A stretch of DNA of 64,000 nt from Plotosus lineatus. Its lineage: Eukaryota > Chordata > Actinopteri > Siluriformes > Plotosidae. The notes beneath the pieces were generated by a model, which saw nothing but the letters and a program-made list of their open reading frames with translations, was not told the DNA's origin and searched no databases. The position numbers were made by a program, and so were the translations under genes. Positions 47,078-59,580 of this stretch are shown here, piece after piece; position 1 is the first letter of the stretch; each line of letters begins with the position of its first letter. The DNA is taken from contig CM045746.1 in NCBI GenBank assembly GCA_024760905.1, forward strand, positions 10,672,966-10,736,965, read 5' to 3'.

Positions 47078-48649
47078 CAGTGGGGCCGGGCAATCTAAAA
47101 ATGTGCAAGTTCACCCATTAAAAAAGATAAGAGAGGTTTGTACTTTTCATCATAGGTACACATGAAGCTTGAGAGACAGAATGTAACAAAAAAATCCAGG
47201 AAATCACATTGTATGATTTTTAAACAATTTATTTGTGAAAATGGAAGGCCAATAAGCATTGGGCAGCTAGAAAACAAACATTATTTTGGCCCCCACTCGT
47301 TAACACTATGAATGACACCTGTTTGAACTGATTAGATGCATAAGAGACACCTGCACACGCCTTCCTTCAAACTGTCAGACTGCAGTCTTCACCATGACCA
47401 AGACCAGAGAGCACACACACCAGAGATAAAATTGACACCTGACACCAGAGATAAAATTGTACAACTGAACAAAGCTGGGATGAGTCAAACTGCAACTGGT
47501 AAACAGCTTTGTGAGAAAAGATCAACAGTTGGAAACATTATTAGAAAATGGAAAAAGTATAACATCACTGACAACCTTCCGAAGAGTGGCGCTCCATTCA
47601 AGACCTCACCTCGTGGGGTTTAAAGGATCCTGAGAACAGTGAGTAATCAGCCCAGAACTACACGGCAGGAACTGGTCAATGATTTGAAGACGGCAGGAAC
47701 CACCGTCACAAAGATGACAATAACTAACACACTACGTCGTCATGAGATGATATCCTGCATTGCCCGAAAGGTTCCCCTACTGAACAAAAAACATGTGAAG
47801 CCCCGTCTGAAATATGCTAAAGACCATCTGGACGATCCAGAGGAGGATTGGGAGAATGTGATGTGGTCAGATGAGACCAAAATTGAACTTTTTGGTTTAA
47901 ACAGCACACGCCGTGTTTGGAGGAAGAAGAATGCTGAGTTGCATCCCAAGAACACCATACTTACTGTGAAGCATGGGGTGGACACATCATGCTTTGGGGA
48001 TGTTTTTCTGCCAAAGGGACAGGAAGACTGCACTTGATCAATGGCAACATGAATGGGGCCATGTATTGTGACATTTTGGATAAAAACCTCCTTCCCTCGG
48101 TCAGAGCATTAAAGATGAAACATGGCTGGGTCTTCCAGCATGATAACTACCCAAAGCACACAGCCAAGAAAACCAAGCAGTGGCTCCGTAAAAAGCATAT
48201 CAAGGTTCTGGAGTGGCCTTGCCAGTCTCCAGACCTCAACCCAATCGAAAACCTGTGGAGGGAGTTAAAACTTCGAGTTGCCAAGCAACAGCCCTCAAAC
48301 ATCACAGCTCTAGAGAAGATCTGTGCAGAGGAGTGGGCCGAAATACAAACTAAAGTGTGTATAGACCTGGTCAAGAACTACAGGAACCGTTTGACCTCTG
48401 TCATCGCCAACCAAAGCTACATTACAAAGTATTAAAAGTAACCTTTGCTGGCTGCCCAATACTTATTGGCCTCCCATTTTCACAAATAAATTGTTTAAAA
48501 ATCATACAATGTGATTTTCTGGATTTTTTTGTTACATTCTGTCTCTCAAGCTTCATGTGTACCTATGATGAAAATTACAAACCTCTCTTGTCTTTTTAAA
48601 CGGGTGAACTTGCACATTTTTACATTGCCCAAAATTATTGGCCCCACTG
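47078..48649 (+). mobile_element. Tc1-like transposon with about 200-bp inverted repeats
   Basis: Ends CAGTGGGGCCGGGCAATCTA and ATTATTGGCCCCACTG, with TA at 47076-47077 and 48650-48651. Long inverted repeats include TACACATGAAGCTTGAGAGA at the left and its inverse at the right. It lies inside a (TA)n(CA)n microsatellite. Confidence 0.93.
47394..48435 (+). pseudogene. Tc1 transposase with frameshifts and a stop
   Basis: ATG at 47394 (MTKTREHT) is quickly put out of frame near a direct repeat of ACCAGAGATAAAATTG at 47419 and 47443. HTH domain: [20 protein letters not shown]. An in-frame stop follows SPRGV at about 47621. DDE domain: WSDETKIELFGLNSTRRVW (first Asp), a frameshift near 47988, then [24 protein letters not shown] (second Asp) and [15 protein letters not shown] (Glu). 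It ends ANQSYITKY and a stop at 48435. The catalytic residues remain. Confidence 0.9.
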
Positions 48650-48650
48650 T

Positions 48651-49681
<1,031 letters not shown>

Positions 49682-49733
<52 letters not shown>

Positions 49734-49773
49734 TACACACACACACACACACACGCACACGCACACACGCACA
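49682..49773. repeat. (TA)n(CA)n microsatellite between two MITEs
   Basis: About 18 TA units followed by CA/CGCA units. It fills the gap between the type C element and the Tigger element at 49774. Confidence 0.96.
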
Positions 49774-49970
49774 CAGTGGTACCTTGGTTCTTGAACGCTT
49801 TGGAGGTCGATCAAATCAGAGTTCAAACAAAAAATCCAAGATTTTTTTTGCCTTGGAAATCAAACAAAATTCGGAAGTCGAACTCGAAAAACATGCTAGA
49901 AAAAACGAGACCGAGAGTGAAGAAAGGTGCGCAACTTCCGGAAATCAGTCTCTTTTGACTCTACTCGACC

Positions 49971-50035
<65 letters not shown>

Positions 50036-50107
50036 ATGTGCTTGCTCCTGTTCTATCAAGTACAGTATACCGTGTATTTTTGTTTACTCACTAGATTAGC
50101 TAATAAA

Positions 50108-50847
50108 CATGTCTCCAAAAAAACTACTCAGAAAAGGTCAGTTGTGCGGAAAACGGTTGCGTTTAAGAACGAGCTGATAGCTAAGCATGAATCAGGCGTG
50201 CATGTTACTGATCTTGCTGAGGAATATGGCATGGCTAAATCAATGATATGCACAATCCTAAAAAACAAAGAAAGTGTTAAAGCCAGTGTGGAATCGCGTC
50301 TCACACAGATCAATGAACTCTTCGTGGAGGAAACTGTGGCCTGAATGTATTACGGAGTTCGAAGGGTTTGGGGCTGTGGCGAACACCAGCACAGCTGCTC
50401 CTATCGAGGAGGAACAGCAGGACGATAGTCAAATCGTCCAAGACATCGTCAGCATAGGCCAAAGTCTAGGTCTGGAAATGGACACTGATGATGTCAACGA
50501 CCTGCTGGAGGAACATCACGCCGAACTCACGACGGACGAACTCCTCCACCTTCAGGCAGAGCAGAAGACGTTGGCAGAGGAGATGTCTTCTGAAGAGGAT
50601 GATGGAAGGAAGGATGCCCTGACTTCACTTATTAAGGACGTGCTCAAAATGGAAGGAACTCTATACTGTTGAACTGTGTAACGCTGATAAGGCTAAGGCT
50701 AGCAGAGCTGTGCACACCTTTAATGAGGAGGTCATGAGCCATGTCCATATGGTTCTGAAAAGAAGGCAGAAACAGGCAACACTAGAAATGTTCTTCAAGA
50801 GAAGAAAGGAACAACCTGAAGAAGAGTTATCCCCTTCTAACCAATAA
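50108..50847 (+). pseudogene. Tigger transposase termini joined after deletion of DDE domain
   Basis: N-terminal CENP-B-like HTH: FKNELIAKHESGVHVTDLAE and MAKSMICTILKNKESVKA (50160-50286), then NELFVEETVA and a stop. Next to it begins the far C-terminal region: WPECITEFEGFG (50341), VNDLLEEHHAELTTDELLHL, and finally LEMFFKRRKEQPEE ending at 50847. The roughly 300 residues with the DDE triad are absent, so this is a non-autonomous derivative. Confidence 0.8.
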
Positions 50848-51162
50848 CATGTTAATGTTTGTTTTCTTTCTTTAGTTCTTTATTTCTTGTGTTTGCTCTT
50901 TTTTTTTACATTTCTTTGACATGTTTCATCACTGCATAATATTTGTACTGTACGTATTCCTTTACACAAATAATAAACATAAATAAACAAAAAAACAAAC
51001 AAAAAAGACACAATAAATTAATCTATTAAGAATTTGGTGTGTTTGTCCTGTTGTTTCACATTTAATATACTATTTGATATATAAACGACATTATGAAATA
51101 ACATTATGTTTAAAAAAGGTAGTTTTGTAGCATCTTGGAACGGATTAAAACCGTTTACATTA

Positions 51163-52006
51163 CAGTCGGCCCTCTACTTACGAAAACCTCTGAATACGAA
51201 AAATCCAGGTTACGAAAAACATTTTCCTAAATTTTCGTCCTCTTTTTACGAAAACAACCTCTTTTTATGAAAAGCGCCAAACGCGCCATTCAAAAATTCA
51301 AACAATGCGCGAGTTGCTCTCTCATTGGCTGTTTCCCAAAATCCTGTCCCGCTGGCCAGGAGGGAGCTGAACTGTACCCGTACTTCCTGTACCCATACTT
51401 CTTGTTTGTCAGACGCGTGGAAGGAGAGTTGAACAGAACTGTTGGCTCGTGAGTTTTTTTGAGATTGATCATTGCAGCGTTATATTTCATTATCCATCAT
51501 GGACCCCAAGAAAGTGATTCCCGGTGACACAGAAAACAAGAAGCGGGCTCCGTTATCAACCGAAGTGAATCAGGCGATAATAAAAAAATATGAAAGTGGG
51601 ATGCAGTTGAGCAAAATCGCAAAGGAGTATGGCCAAAACCCCTCTACAATCGGGACAATATTGAAGCAGAAGGAGACCTTAAAAGCAGAGATACAGTGAC
51701 GGATACGATTATTTCGGAACGATATTGAAGCAGAAGGAGGCATTAAAAGCAGCGATACTGTGAAAAGCTGAGTACTCCATGGGACAAGACCTCCGATCTC
51801 ACAAGGAAGCAAGTTAATATTGAATCTGGACCTCTGATCGTTCAAACAGGTACTGTAATTCCGCTTTAAATACAACACCCCATCTCAAAAGCCCCGTCGG
51901 CTGTGCGTTGCGTGTGGGCGAAGCCCGCATTCGGCAAACCACGCCACTCCACAACACACACCAGAGAGAGAGAGAGACAGAGAGAGAGAGCGAGCGAGAG
52001 AGAGAG

Positions 52007-52054
<48 letters not shown>

Positions 52055-52361
52055 GAGAGAGAGAGCAAGAGAGAGAGAGAGACAGTGTTGTGTGTGTATG
52101 TGCGTTAATAAAAAATGTTAATGGTTTAATTCATAAATATGTTAATAAAATGTTTAAATAAATAATTTTATTTTACTTTTAAAACATATTTCATACAAAA
52201 TTGGTGTACTTTTATCATTTTTAAAGGGTTTATTGGGTAGTCTTGGGAGCCTTAGAACAAATTATGCGTTTTACATGTAAAATGCACCTCTACTTACAAA
52301 AACTCTACTTCCGAGAACGGCTCTGTGGAACGGATGAATTTCATAAGTAGAGGGCCGACTG
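51163..52361 (+). mobile_element. Nested Tigger-like element (type C relative) with HTH remnant
   Basis: Ends CAGTCGGCCCTCTACTTACG and ATAAGTAGAGGGCCGACTG. TA on the left (51161-51162), CA on the right (probably a mutated TA). The host Tigger sequence reads on across the insertion (TTTACAT ... TTTGTAATGGG). Contains (GA)n/(GT)n at 51964-52092. Confidence 0.85.
51499..51699 (+). pseudogene. Tigger transposase N-terminal HTH only
   Basis: MDPKKVIPGDTENKKRAPLS followed by TEVNQAIIKKYESGMQLSKI and NPSTIGTILKQKETLKAEI, then a stop. This is the CENP-B-type DNA-binding domain of Tigger transposases. The rest of the protein is missing. The ATATTGAAGCAGAAGGAG segment is repeated at 51658 and 51721. 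Confidence 0.85.
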
Positions 52362-52454
52362 CATTTGTAATGGGAAAAGCGGATTTGGAATTTGAACAAA
52401 TCGGAATTCGAACAGCCTTCTGGAACGGATTAAGTTCGAGAACCGAGGTACCAC

Positions 52455-52456
<2 letters not shown>

Positions 52457-52523
<67 letters not shown>
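52457..52523. repeat. (TG)n(TA)n microsatellite
   Basis: Short TG run, then about 29 TA units. The Rex3 element starts at its end. Confidence 0.96.
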
Positions 52524-52526
<3 letters not shown>

Positions 52527-55500
52527 CTCCTCGAATCGCCACCTTATCGTGGTGGAGGGGTTTGCGTGACCTAATGATCCTAGGAGCTATGTTGTCGGGG
52601 GCAAATGTGAGGGTGACCCAAGGCAAACAGGTCCTGGGTGAAGGTCCAGACAAAGTGCGATTCAAAACAGACCCCTAAGACATGAGAAAACAACACAGGA
52701 ATCAGTCTCCCTTGCCCGGACGCGGGTCACCGGGGTTCCCTCCTGGAGCCAGGCCCAGGGGAGGGGCTCGAAGTTGAGCGCCTGGTGGTCGGGCTTATGC
52801 CCATGGAGCCTGGCCGGGCCCAGCCCGAAAAGGAGACATGGGTCCGCCCTCCCATGGACCCACCACCCGTGGGAGGAGTTTTAGGGGTCGGGTGCAGTGT
52901 GAGTTGGGTGGCAGCCAAAGGCATGGGTTCTGTCGGACTGATCCTCGGCTGCTTACTCTGACCTTCGGGACATGGAATGTCACCTCTCTGGCGGGAAAGG
53001 AGCCTGATTTGGTGCGTGAGGTGGAGAGATACCGACTAGATATAGTCGGGCTCACCTCAACGCATAGCTTGGGCTCTGGAACCATCCATCTCGAAAGAGG
53101 CTGGACCTTCTTCTATTCTGGAGTTGCTCATGGGGAGAGGCGGCGAGCCGGTGTGGGTATTCTTGTTGCCCCCCGTCTCGGTGCCCAAATGTTGGGGTTC
53201 TCCCCGGTTGACGAAAGGGTAGCTTCCCTCCGTCTTTGGGTGGGGGGACGGATTCTGACTGTTATTTGTGCTTATGCACCAAATGACAGTTCAGAGTACC
53301 CACCCTTTTTGGAGTCTTTGGGGGGGGGTGTTGGAGAACGCTCCCTCGGGAGACTCGCTCGTTGTCTTGGGAGACTTCAATGCCCATGTGGGCAACGATA
53401 GTGTGACCTGGAAGGGTGTGATTGGTAGGTACGGCCTCTCCAGTCTGAATCCGAATGGTGTGTCGTTGTTGGACTTCTGTGCTCGTCATAGTTTGTCTAT
53501 CCACGAACACCATGTTCAACTATAAGGGTGTCCATAAGTGCACTTGGCACCAGGACACCCTAGGTCGCAGTTCGATGATTGACTTTGTAGTCGTGTCATC
53601 GGACTTGCGACCATATGTTCTGGACACTCGGGTGAAGAGAGGAGCTGAGCTGTCTACCGATCACTACCTGGTGGTGAGTTGGCTTCGGTGGTGTGGGAGG
53701 TTGCCTTCCAGACCTGGCAGGCCCAAGCATGTAATCAGGGTCTGCTGGGAACGTTTGGCGGAGCCCCCTGTCCGAGAGGCCTTTAACTCCCACCTCCGGC
53801 AGAGCTACAACCATGTTCCGGAGGAGGCGGGGGACATGGAATCTGAATGGGCCATGTTTCGTGCCTCCATTGCTGCGGCGGCAGCCCATAGCTGTGGCCG
53901 TAAGGTCGTCGGTGCTTGTCGTGGCGGTAATCCCCGAACCCGGTGGTGGACACCTGCGGTGAAGGGGGCCGTCCAGCTGAAGAAGGAGGCCTATCGGGTT
54001 TTATTAGCCTGTGGGACTCCTGAGGCAGCAAACGGGTACCGGCAGGCCAAACGTGCCGCAGCCGAGGCTGTCGCAGATGCAAAATCTCGGGCGTGGGAGG
54101 AGTTCGGTGAGGGCCTGGAGAGTGATTATCGGTTGGCCTCAAAAAGGTTCTGGGCCACCATCCGACGCCTCAGGAGGGGGAAGCAGTTCTTCACAAACAC
54201 TGTTTACGGTGGAGGTGGGGAGCTGCTTACCTTGACTGGGGATGTTGTTGAGAGGTGGAGGGAATACTTTGAGGACCTTCTCAATCCCACCAACACGCCC
54301 TCCGTGGAAGAGGAAGACCCTGGGGGTTCGGGTGAGGGTCCGCCCATCACTGGAGTGGAGGTCACTGAGGTTGTCTAAAAGCTCCTCGGTGGTCGAGCTC
54401 CGGGGTTGGACGAGATCCGCCCGGAATACCTCAGGACTCTGGATGTTGTAGGACTGTCTTGGTTGACACGTCTCTGCAACATCGCGTGGTCATCGGGGGC
54501 TGTACCTCTGGATTGGCAAACTGGGGTGGTGGTCCCAATTTTAAGAAGGGGACCGGAGGGTGTGTTCCAATTATCGGGAATTACACTCCTCAGCCTACCT
54601 GGGAAAGTCTATGCAGGGTACTAGAGAGGAGGATCCGACCGATAGTCGAACCTCGGATTCAGGAGGAACAATGTGGTTTTCGTCCTGGCCGCAGCACTCT
54701 TGACCAACTCTATACGCTCCACAGGATTCTGGAGGGGGCATGGGAGTTTGCCCAATCTGTCCACATGTGCTTTGTGGATTTGGAGAAGGCTTTCGACCGT
54801 GTCCCTCGAAAGATCTTGTGGGGCGTGCTCGAGTACGGCGTTCGGATCCGTTGCTCACGAGCTATTCGGTCGCTGTATCACCGGAGCCAGAGTTTGGTCG
54901 TATTGGTAACAGCAGCTCGGATTCGTTTCGGTGGGAGTTGGAGTCCGCCAAGGCTGTCCTTTGTCACCGATTCTGTTCATAATTTTTATGGACAGAATTT
55001 CTAGGCGCAGTCGAGGCGATGAGGGGTTTTGGTTCGGTGGCCATCGGATATCATCTCTGCTTTTTGCGGATGATGTTGTCCTTTTGGCTTCATCAAGTCG
55101 GGCCTCCAGCTCTCATTGGAGCGATTCGCAGCTGAGTGCGAAGCAGCCGGGATGAAGATCAGTACCTCCAAGTCCGAGGCCATGGTTCTCAGTCGGACAA
55201 TGGTGGAATGCACCCTCTGGGTCGGGGATGAGGTCCTGCCCCAAGTGGAGGAGTTTAAGTATCTTGGGGTCTTGTTTACGAAAGTGAGGGAAGGATGGAG
55301 CGAGAGATCGACAGACGGATCGCTGCAGCCTCTGCTGTTAAGCGGTGCCTGTACCGGTCCGTCGTGGTGAAAAAGGAGCTGAGCCGCAAGGCGAAGCTCT
55401 CAATTTACCAGTCGATCTACGTTCCAACCCTCACCTATGGTCACGAGCTTTGGGTAATGACCGAAAGAACAAGATCACGGATACAAGCGGCTGAAATGAG

Positions 55501-55872
55501 CTTTCTTCGCCGGGTGGCGGGGTTCTCCCTTAGAGATAGGGTGAGAAGCTCCGCCATCCGGGAGAGCTTCGGAGTAGATCCGCTGCTCCTCCGCATTGAG
55601 AGGGGCCAGTTGAGGTGGCTCGGGCATCTGATTAGAATGCCCCGGACGCCTCCCTGGTGTGGTGTTTCGGGCATGTCCAACCGGGAAGAGACCCCGGGTC
55701 GACCTAGAACACGCTGGAGGGACTATGTCTCTCGGCTTGTCTGGGACCGCCTCGGTGTCCCCCCGGGAGAATTGGAGGAAGTGGCTCGGGAGAGGGATGT
55801 CTGGACCTCTTTGCTAAGGTTGCTGCCCCCGCGACCCGACCCCGGACTAAGCGGAAGAAGATGAGATGAGAT

Positions 55873-55876
<4 letters not shown>
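52524..55876 (+). mobile_element. Full-length but defective Rex3 LINE (RTE clade)
   Basis: The 5' end CGCCACCTTATCGTGGTGGA is the usual Rex3 start, and the 3' end is the Rex3-type (GATGA)n repeat. The RT contains GGCAAACTGGGGTGGTGGT (54516) and AAGGCTGTCCTTTGTCACCG (54950), which correspond to the conserved sites commonly used to recognise Rex3. It is inserted between two (TA)n tracts. Confidence 0.93.
52930..55864 (+). pseudogene. Rex3 endonuclease-RT with several frameshifts
   Basis: Endonuclease: TFGTWNVTSL, ICAYAPND, VVLGDFNAHVGND. Frame change near 53510, then MIDFVVVSSDLRPYVL, ELSTDHYLVVSWL and a long linker open to the TAA at 54376. RT in fragments: [74 protein letters not shown] (active site FADD) and [12 protein letters not shown]-terminus (55295-55864): ELWVMTERTRSRIQAAEMSF, LRWLGHLIRMP. 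At least five frame breaks. Confidence 0.9.

Positions 55877-55925
<49 letters not shown>
55876..55925. repeat. (TA)n microsatellite after Rex3
   Basis: About 24 TA units directly following the (GATGA)n tail. Confidence 0.96.
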
Positions 55926-55927
<2 letters not shown>

Positions 55928-56239
55928 TCTGAGAATGCCTTGTGCAGTGCTTCTCAATTATTTTCTGTTATGCCCCTTTTACTGCACTTCATATTGTTTG
56001 CTCGATGCTTTTTCCCTACACCATAGAAAACACAGTGAGAGCACCACTCCCACCTAGTGTAGAGGATGCACAATCACACTTATCAAGCTGGTCCACCAGT
56101 ATGTTAAAAAAAGCATGTTCCCCGCGTGTATTCCTCTGCTCTCCTTTTCTGGCTAGTAGTGTGCATGCGCACAGAAGTTTTTCTTTGTCCACGTTGCCAA
56201 TCTGTGTAAGGAGTATGTGAAGAATGCATCGACCATCTA

Positions 56240-56411
56240 TACAATTCTTTTTTTATGAGGTTTATGGGGTTTAGCCAGTATCCAGTCCAAAGACTGGAGC
56301 CTTGGAACGAATTCGGCATTTAACATGTGAGATGCGACCCCTACTTACGAAATCCCCGCTATACGAAAAGGGCTCTGGAACGGATTAATTTCATAACTTG
56401 GGGGTCGACTG
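56240..56411. mobile_element. Right-end fragment of type C MITE
   Basis: Shares GGTTTATGGGGTTTA, CCAGTCCAAAGACTGGAGCC and the end ATAACTTGGGGGTCGACTG with 9360-9526 and 49530-49682. The left part is missing. Confidence 0.75.
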
Positions 56412-56413
56412 TA

Positions 56414-56415
56414 TG

Positions 56416-56481
<66 letters not shown>
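56414..56481. repeat. (TA)n microsatellite
   Basis: TA array with GTATGTATAT interruptions. It adjoins the MITE end and precedes Penelope-like sequence. Confidence 0.95.
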
Positions 56482-56487
<6 letters not shown>

Positions 56488-56489
56488 CA

Positions 56490-56947
56490 TAGAGGATTTT
56501 CTGAGTAGACGACACTAACTCACCAAACAAAAGAACGCAATGCAACTGCCGACAGAAAAACGCCTGCCCACTCAACGGGAACTGTCTGCAATCATCAGTC
56601 ATCTACCAAGCCACCGTCACACGGACAGACAATAATACAACAGAAACATACATCAGACTCACAGAAAACACTTTTAAAACCAGATACAGGATCCACATCG
56701 CATCCTTCCGCAACGAAAAAAGTAGAAACTCCACCGAACTCAGCAAGCACATCTGGACACTCAAAGACACGAACATTGATCACTAGATCTCATGGAGAAT
56801 TTTATCATCACACCCGACATACAACAGCTCAAACAAAAGATGCAATTTATGCCTCAGGGAGAAGTTCCTCATTATATACAGACCCGAACTGTAGAGAGGA
56901 TGGTTTCACCACCCCTCGAAACAGATCTGTAGTGATAAATGGAGTTT

Positions 56948-56950
<3 letters not shown>
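56490..56950 (+). mobile_element. Penelope-like element 3' part
   Basis: Begins with GGATTTTCTGAGTAGA, encodes a GIY-YIG remnant, and ends with the terminal block GGATGGTTTCACCACCCCTC ... GGAGTTTCAAT, followed by (TA)n. The RT part is absent. Confidence 0.75.
56508..56893 (+). pseudogene. Penelope-like GIY-YIG endonuclease remnant
   Basis: Cys-rich start [15 protein letters not shown] (four Cys as in the CCHH-type finger of Penelope-like elements), then VIYQATVT and [18 protein letters not shown] (the YIG motif changed to YIR), [17 protein letters not shown] and [12 protein letters not shown] follows at 56784, after which the same frame continues [26 protein letters not shown] to a stop at 56893. 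One nonsense codon in an otherwise continuous fragment. The nickase Gly is missing, so activity is unlikely. Confidence 0.8.
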
Positions 56951-57018
<68 letters not shown>

Positions 57019-57029
57019 TATATACACAT

Positions 57030-57105
<76 letters not shown>

Positions 57106-57147
57106 GAAAAAATAAAAGGACAGGACAAAGACTTTCTATTGAAACTC

Positions 57148-57205
<58 letters not shown>

Positions 57206-57250
57206 ATGAAAAAATAAAAGGACAGGACAAAGACTTTCTATTGAAACTCC

Positions 57251-57327
<77 letters not shown>

Positions 57328-57332
57328 TATAT

Positions 57333-57419
<87 letters not shown>
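56951..57419. repeat. Complex (TA)n array with embedded Penelope-like end fragments
   Basis: Long TA runs broken at 57100-57150 and 57195-57252 by two copies of GAAAAAATAAAAGGACAGGA ... CTTTCTATTGAAACTCCATT, and by (TG)n at 57333-57344. Confidence 0.9.
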
Positions 57420-57420
<1 letters not shown>

Positions 57421-59033
57421 CATGGGGAAGATCACTCGCCCCAGGCGACCAAATATAAATGGGGGCGAGTGGAAATTAATAAACTGATCGCCCATGTGGC
57501 GAGTAAACGTTTTAAGCCTGTGTACATGTACTTTTACTGAGATGAGATTTCCTGAATTTCTGCTTGGACAGTTATAATGCACAGCGGTATCGCGGTCAGT
57601 ATCTACTCTGTTTTCGTCCAGCATACGGAAACTACCAATGGTTGCCAGAATGTTCAGTACGAACACAGTCAAGTGCTATGGTCGAGTGTGTACGATTGCC
57701 GTAAGATCGCTATTTACGTATGCGCACAGAAGTTGTACGGCTGAAACCCATGTTTTTGCCGATGTTTCACGTTGTTAACAATCGAGTGTTTCAGTTTTCA
57801 GTTGAACGGTTACGTTTCTGAGCGTACTTGAATCGTTAGTATTCGTTACGTTCCTGAAATTACTTGAATATCGCTCGACTACAACAACATGCAAATAAAG
57901 CTACCAAAGATACGCAGGCAGGGAAGGCAGTATTTCAAATGACACAAGATCAGAATCTTCACATTGGTAAACTGATGAGGTCTGCACATGCACTGGCCAA
58001 AACATGCTCTCCTTTCACCACATTTGACTGGAAATGCAACTTGCAGATCAACATCCATAAATGAAAATTCTAAATAAATGATACTAGATGAGCACAAAAC
58101 TAATTGAAAAATTAATATTCACCTTAATATTCCCGTCTGTTTTATTCATCTCTCCAGTGTTTGTACACGTTGTCCAGAGTGATGGCTTCATCAACTTGCA
58201 GCATTGATTTTATGAGCATCCGCTGATCCACATGTTTATGGGTGAAAAAATATCTCCCAGTTTCACATTTGTTTCTTCTGTTTGCACAAACTCAGACAGC
58301 CATTTCATCTTAAAATAATTGCATTTCTTTTAAACTTTGGCTTCGTGAGAGGATGTGTCGATACCCATTCGTTTTGCCATTATTAAAAAGGGTTAAACAA
58401 AAGCAGAGTATCACACATGTCTTCTCTTTACATTAGTCACCATTTGGCGAGCTAAAAACACAGGTGGCGGGCGGCACATAAGGATGTTGTCACTGTCAAT
58501 CATGTCAATTCGGTGCGTCAGTACGTATGTTAATCGCATCATTGGCTGGAGCAAGCAGTCGCCTTTCACTCATACCAATCACATTCCAAAATAGCACAGA
58601 CTGAATAGTTGTGTTTATTTTATTTTCACTTCAGGAAGGATTTCTATTTTTTGTGTGCAGCGCAAAATATCTGTGTGCGGAGACCGTAACACTAGTGCGC
58701 AATTGTGCAGACGTGCAGCTTAGAGGGAACATAGTTTGCAAGTAAGTATTCTACCTGGTAATAGTACTGTAGGCATGCTAAGTCTGCTGAGTTTAGTTTT
58801 TTAAAAGATTATAAGTCTATATCCAAGGAACGAAAATAAAAATGTCAGTAACCTAAATATTTCACTTTATTTATTGATGTGTCATTTACTATGTATAAAT
58901 AATGCTTATAAATCAGACTTATATCATTGTTCCGTTAAGTTTTGTGGGTGAGTATAAATTTTTGTGGGCTAGTTAACAACGAAAGTTGACTAGCTCACAT
59001 GGCTAGTTAAAATTTTGAAACTTGCCCATGCCT
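57420..59033. mobile_element. Possible hAT-like element with GGCATGGG ends
   Basis: Left GGCATGGGGAAGATC and right CTTGCCCATGCC are near inverse, and GGCGAGT / ACTAGC motifs lie inside both ends. A short frame (57864-58060) contains IGKLMRSAHALAKTCSPFTT F, resembling the ZNF862-type hAT family, but the match is brief. (TA)n or (GTAT)n/(TG)n lies on each side. Confidence 0.45.
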
Positions 59034-59034
59034 G

Positions 59035-59044
59035 TATGTATGTA

Positions 59045-59134
<90 letters not shown>

Positions 59135-59243
59135 CACTGTCAATCATGTCAATTCAAAAGGCCAGTACGTATGTTAATCGCATCATTGGCAGTCGCCTTT
59201 CACTCATATCAATCACATTCCAAAATAGCACAGACTGAATAGT

Positions 59244-59296
<53 letters not shown>
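59035..59296. repeat. (TG)n(TA)n and (TA)n(GA)n arrays around a duplicated 100-bp segment
   Basis: The segment TTGTCACTGTCAATCATGTC ... AATAGTTGTGT between the arrays (59131-59245) is a copy of 58483-58613 inside the element to the left. It lacks a short piece (GGAGCAAGCA...). Confidence 0.85.
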
Positions 59297-59309
<13 letters not shown>

Positions 59310-59517
59310 GATTTTCTGAGTAGATCCTTCCGTAGGAGAGTGCTCAATACTTTTTGGTAGAGCAAATAAACAAAACAAAAATAAAAGGACAGGACAAAGA
59401 CTTTCTATTGAAACTCCATTTATCACTACAGATCTGTTTCGAGGGGTGGTGAAACCATCCTCTCTCTTCAGGTGATTATAGAAGAACTATATAGAAGTAT
59501 AGAACTATACTATATAG

Positions 59518-59580
<63 letters not shown>

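Larger units (their letters stand above)
49774..52456 (+). mobile_element. Tigger/pogo transposon lacking its catalytic core
   Basis: Terminal repeats CAGTGGTACCTTGGTTCTTG and GTTCGAGAACCGAGGTACCA CTG. Carries both transposase termini but not the DDE domain, plus a (GT)n tract at 49975-50034 and a nested Tigger-like element at 51163-52361. No clear TA flanks. It sits between (CA)n on the left and (TG)n on the right. Confidence 0.85.

Noticed and set aside
56776..57321. 181-codon ORF rich in IYIYIY
   Set aside because: Direct translation of (TA)n arrays, not a gene.
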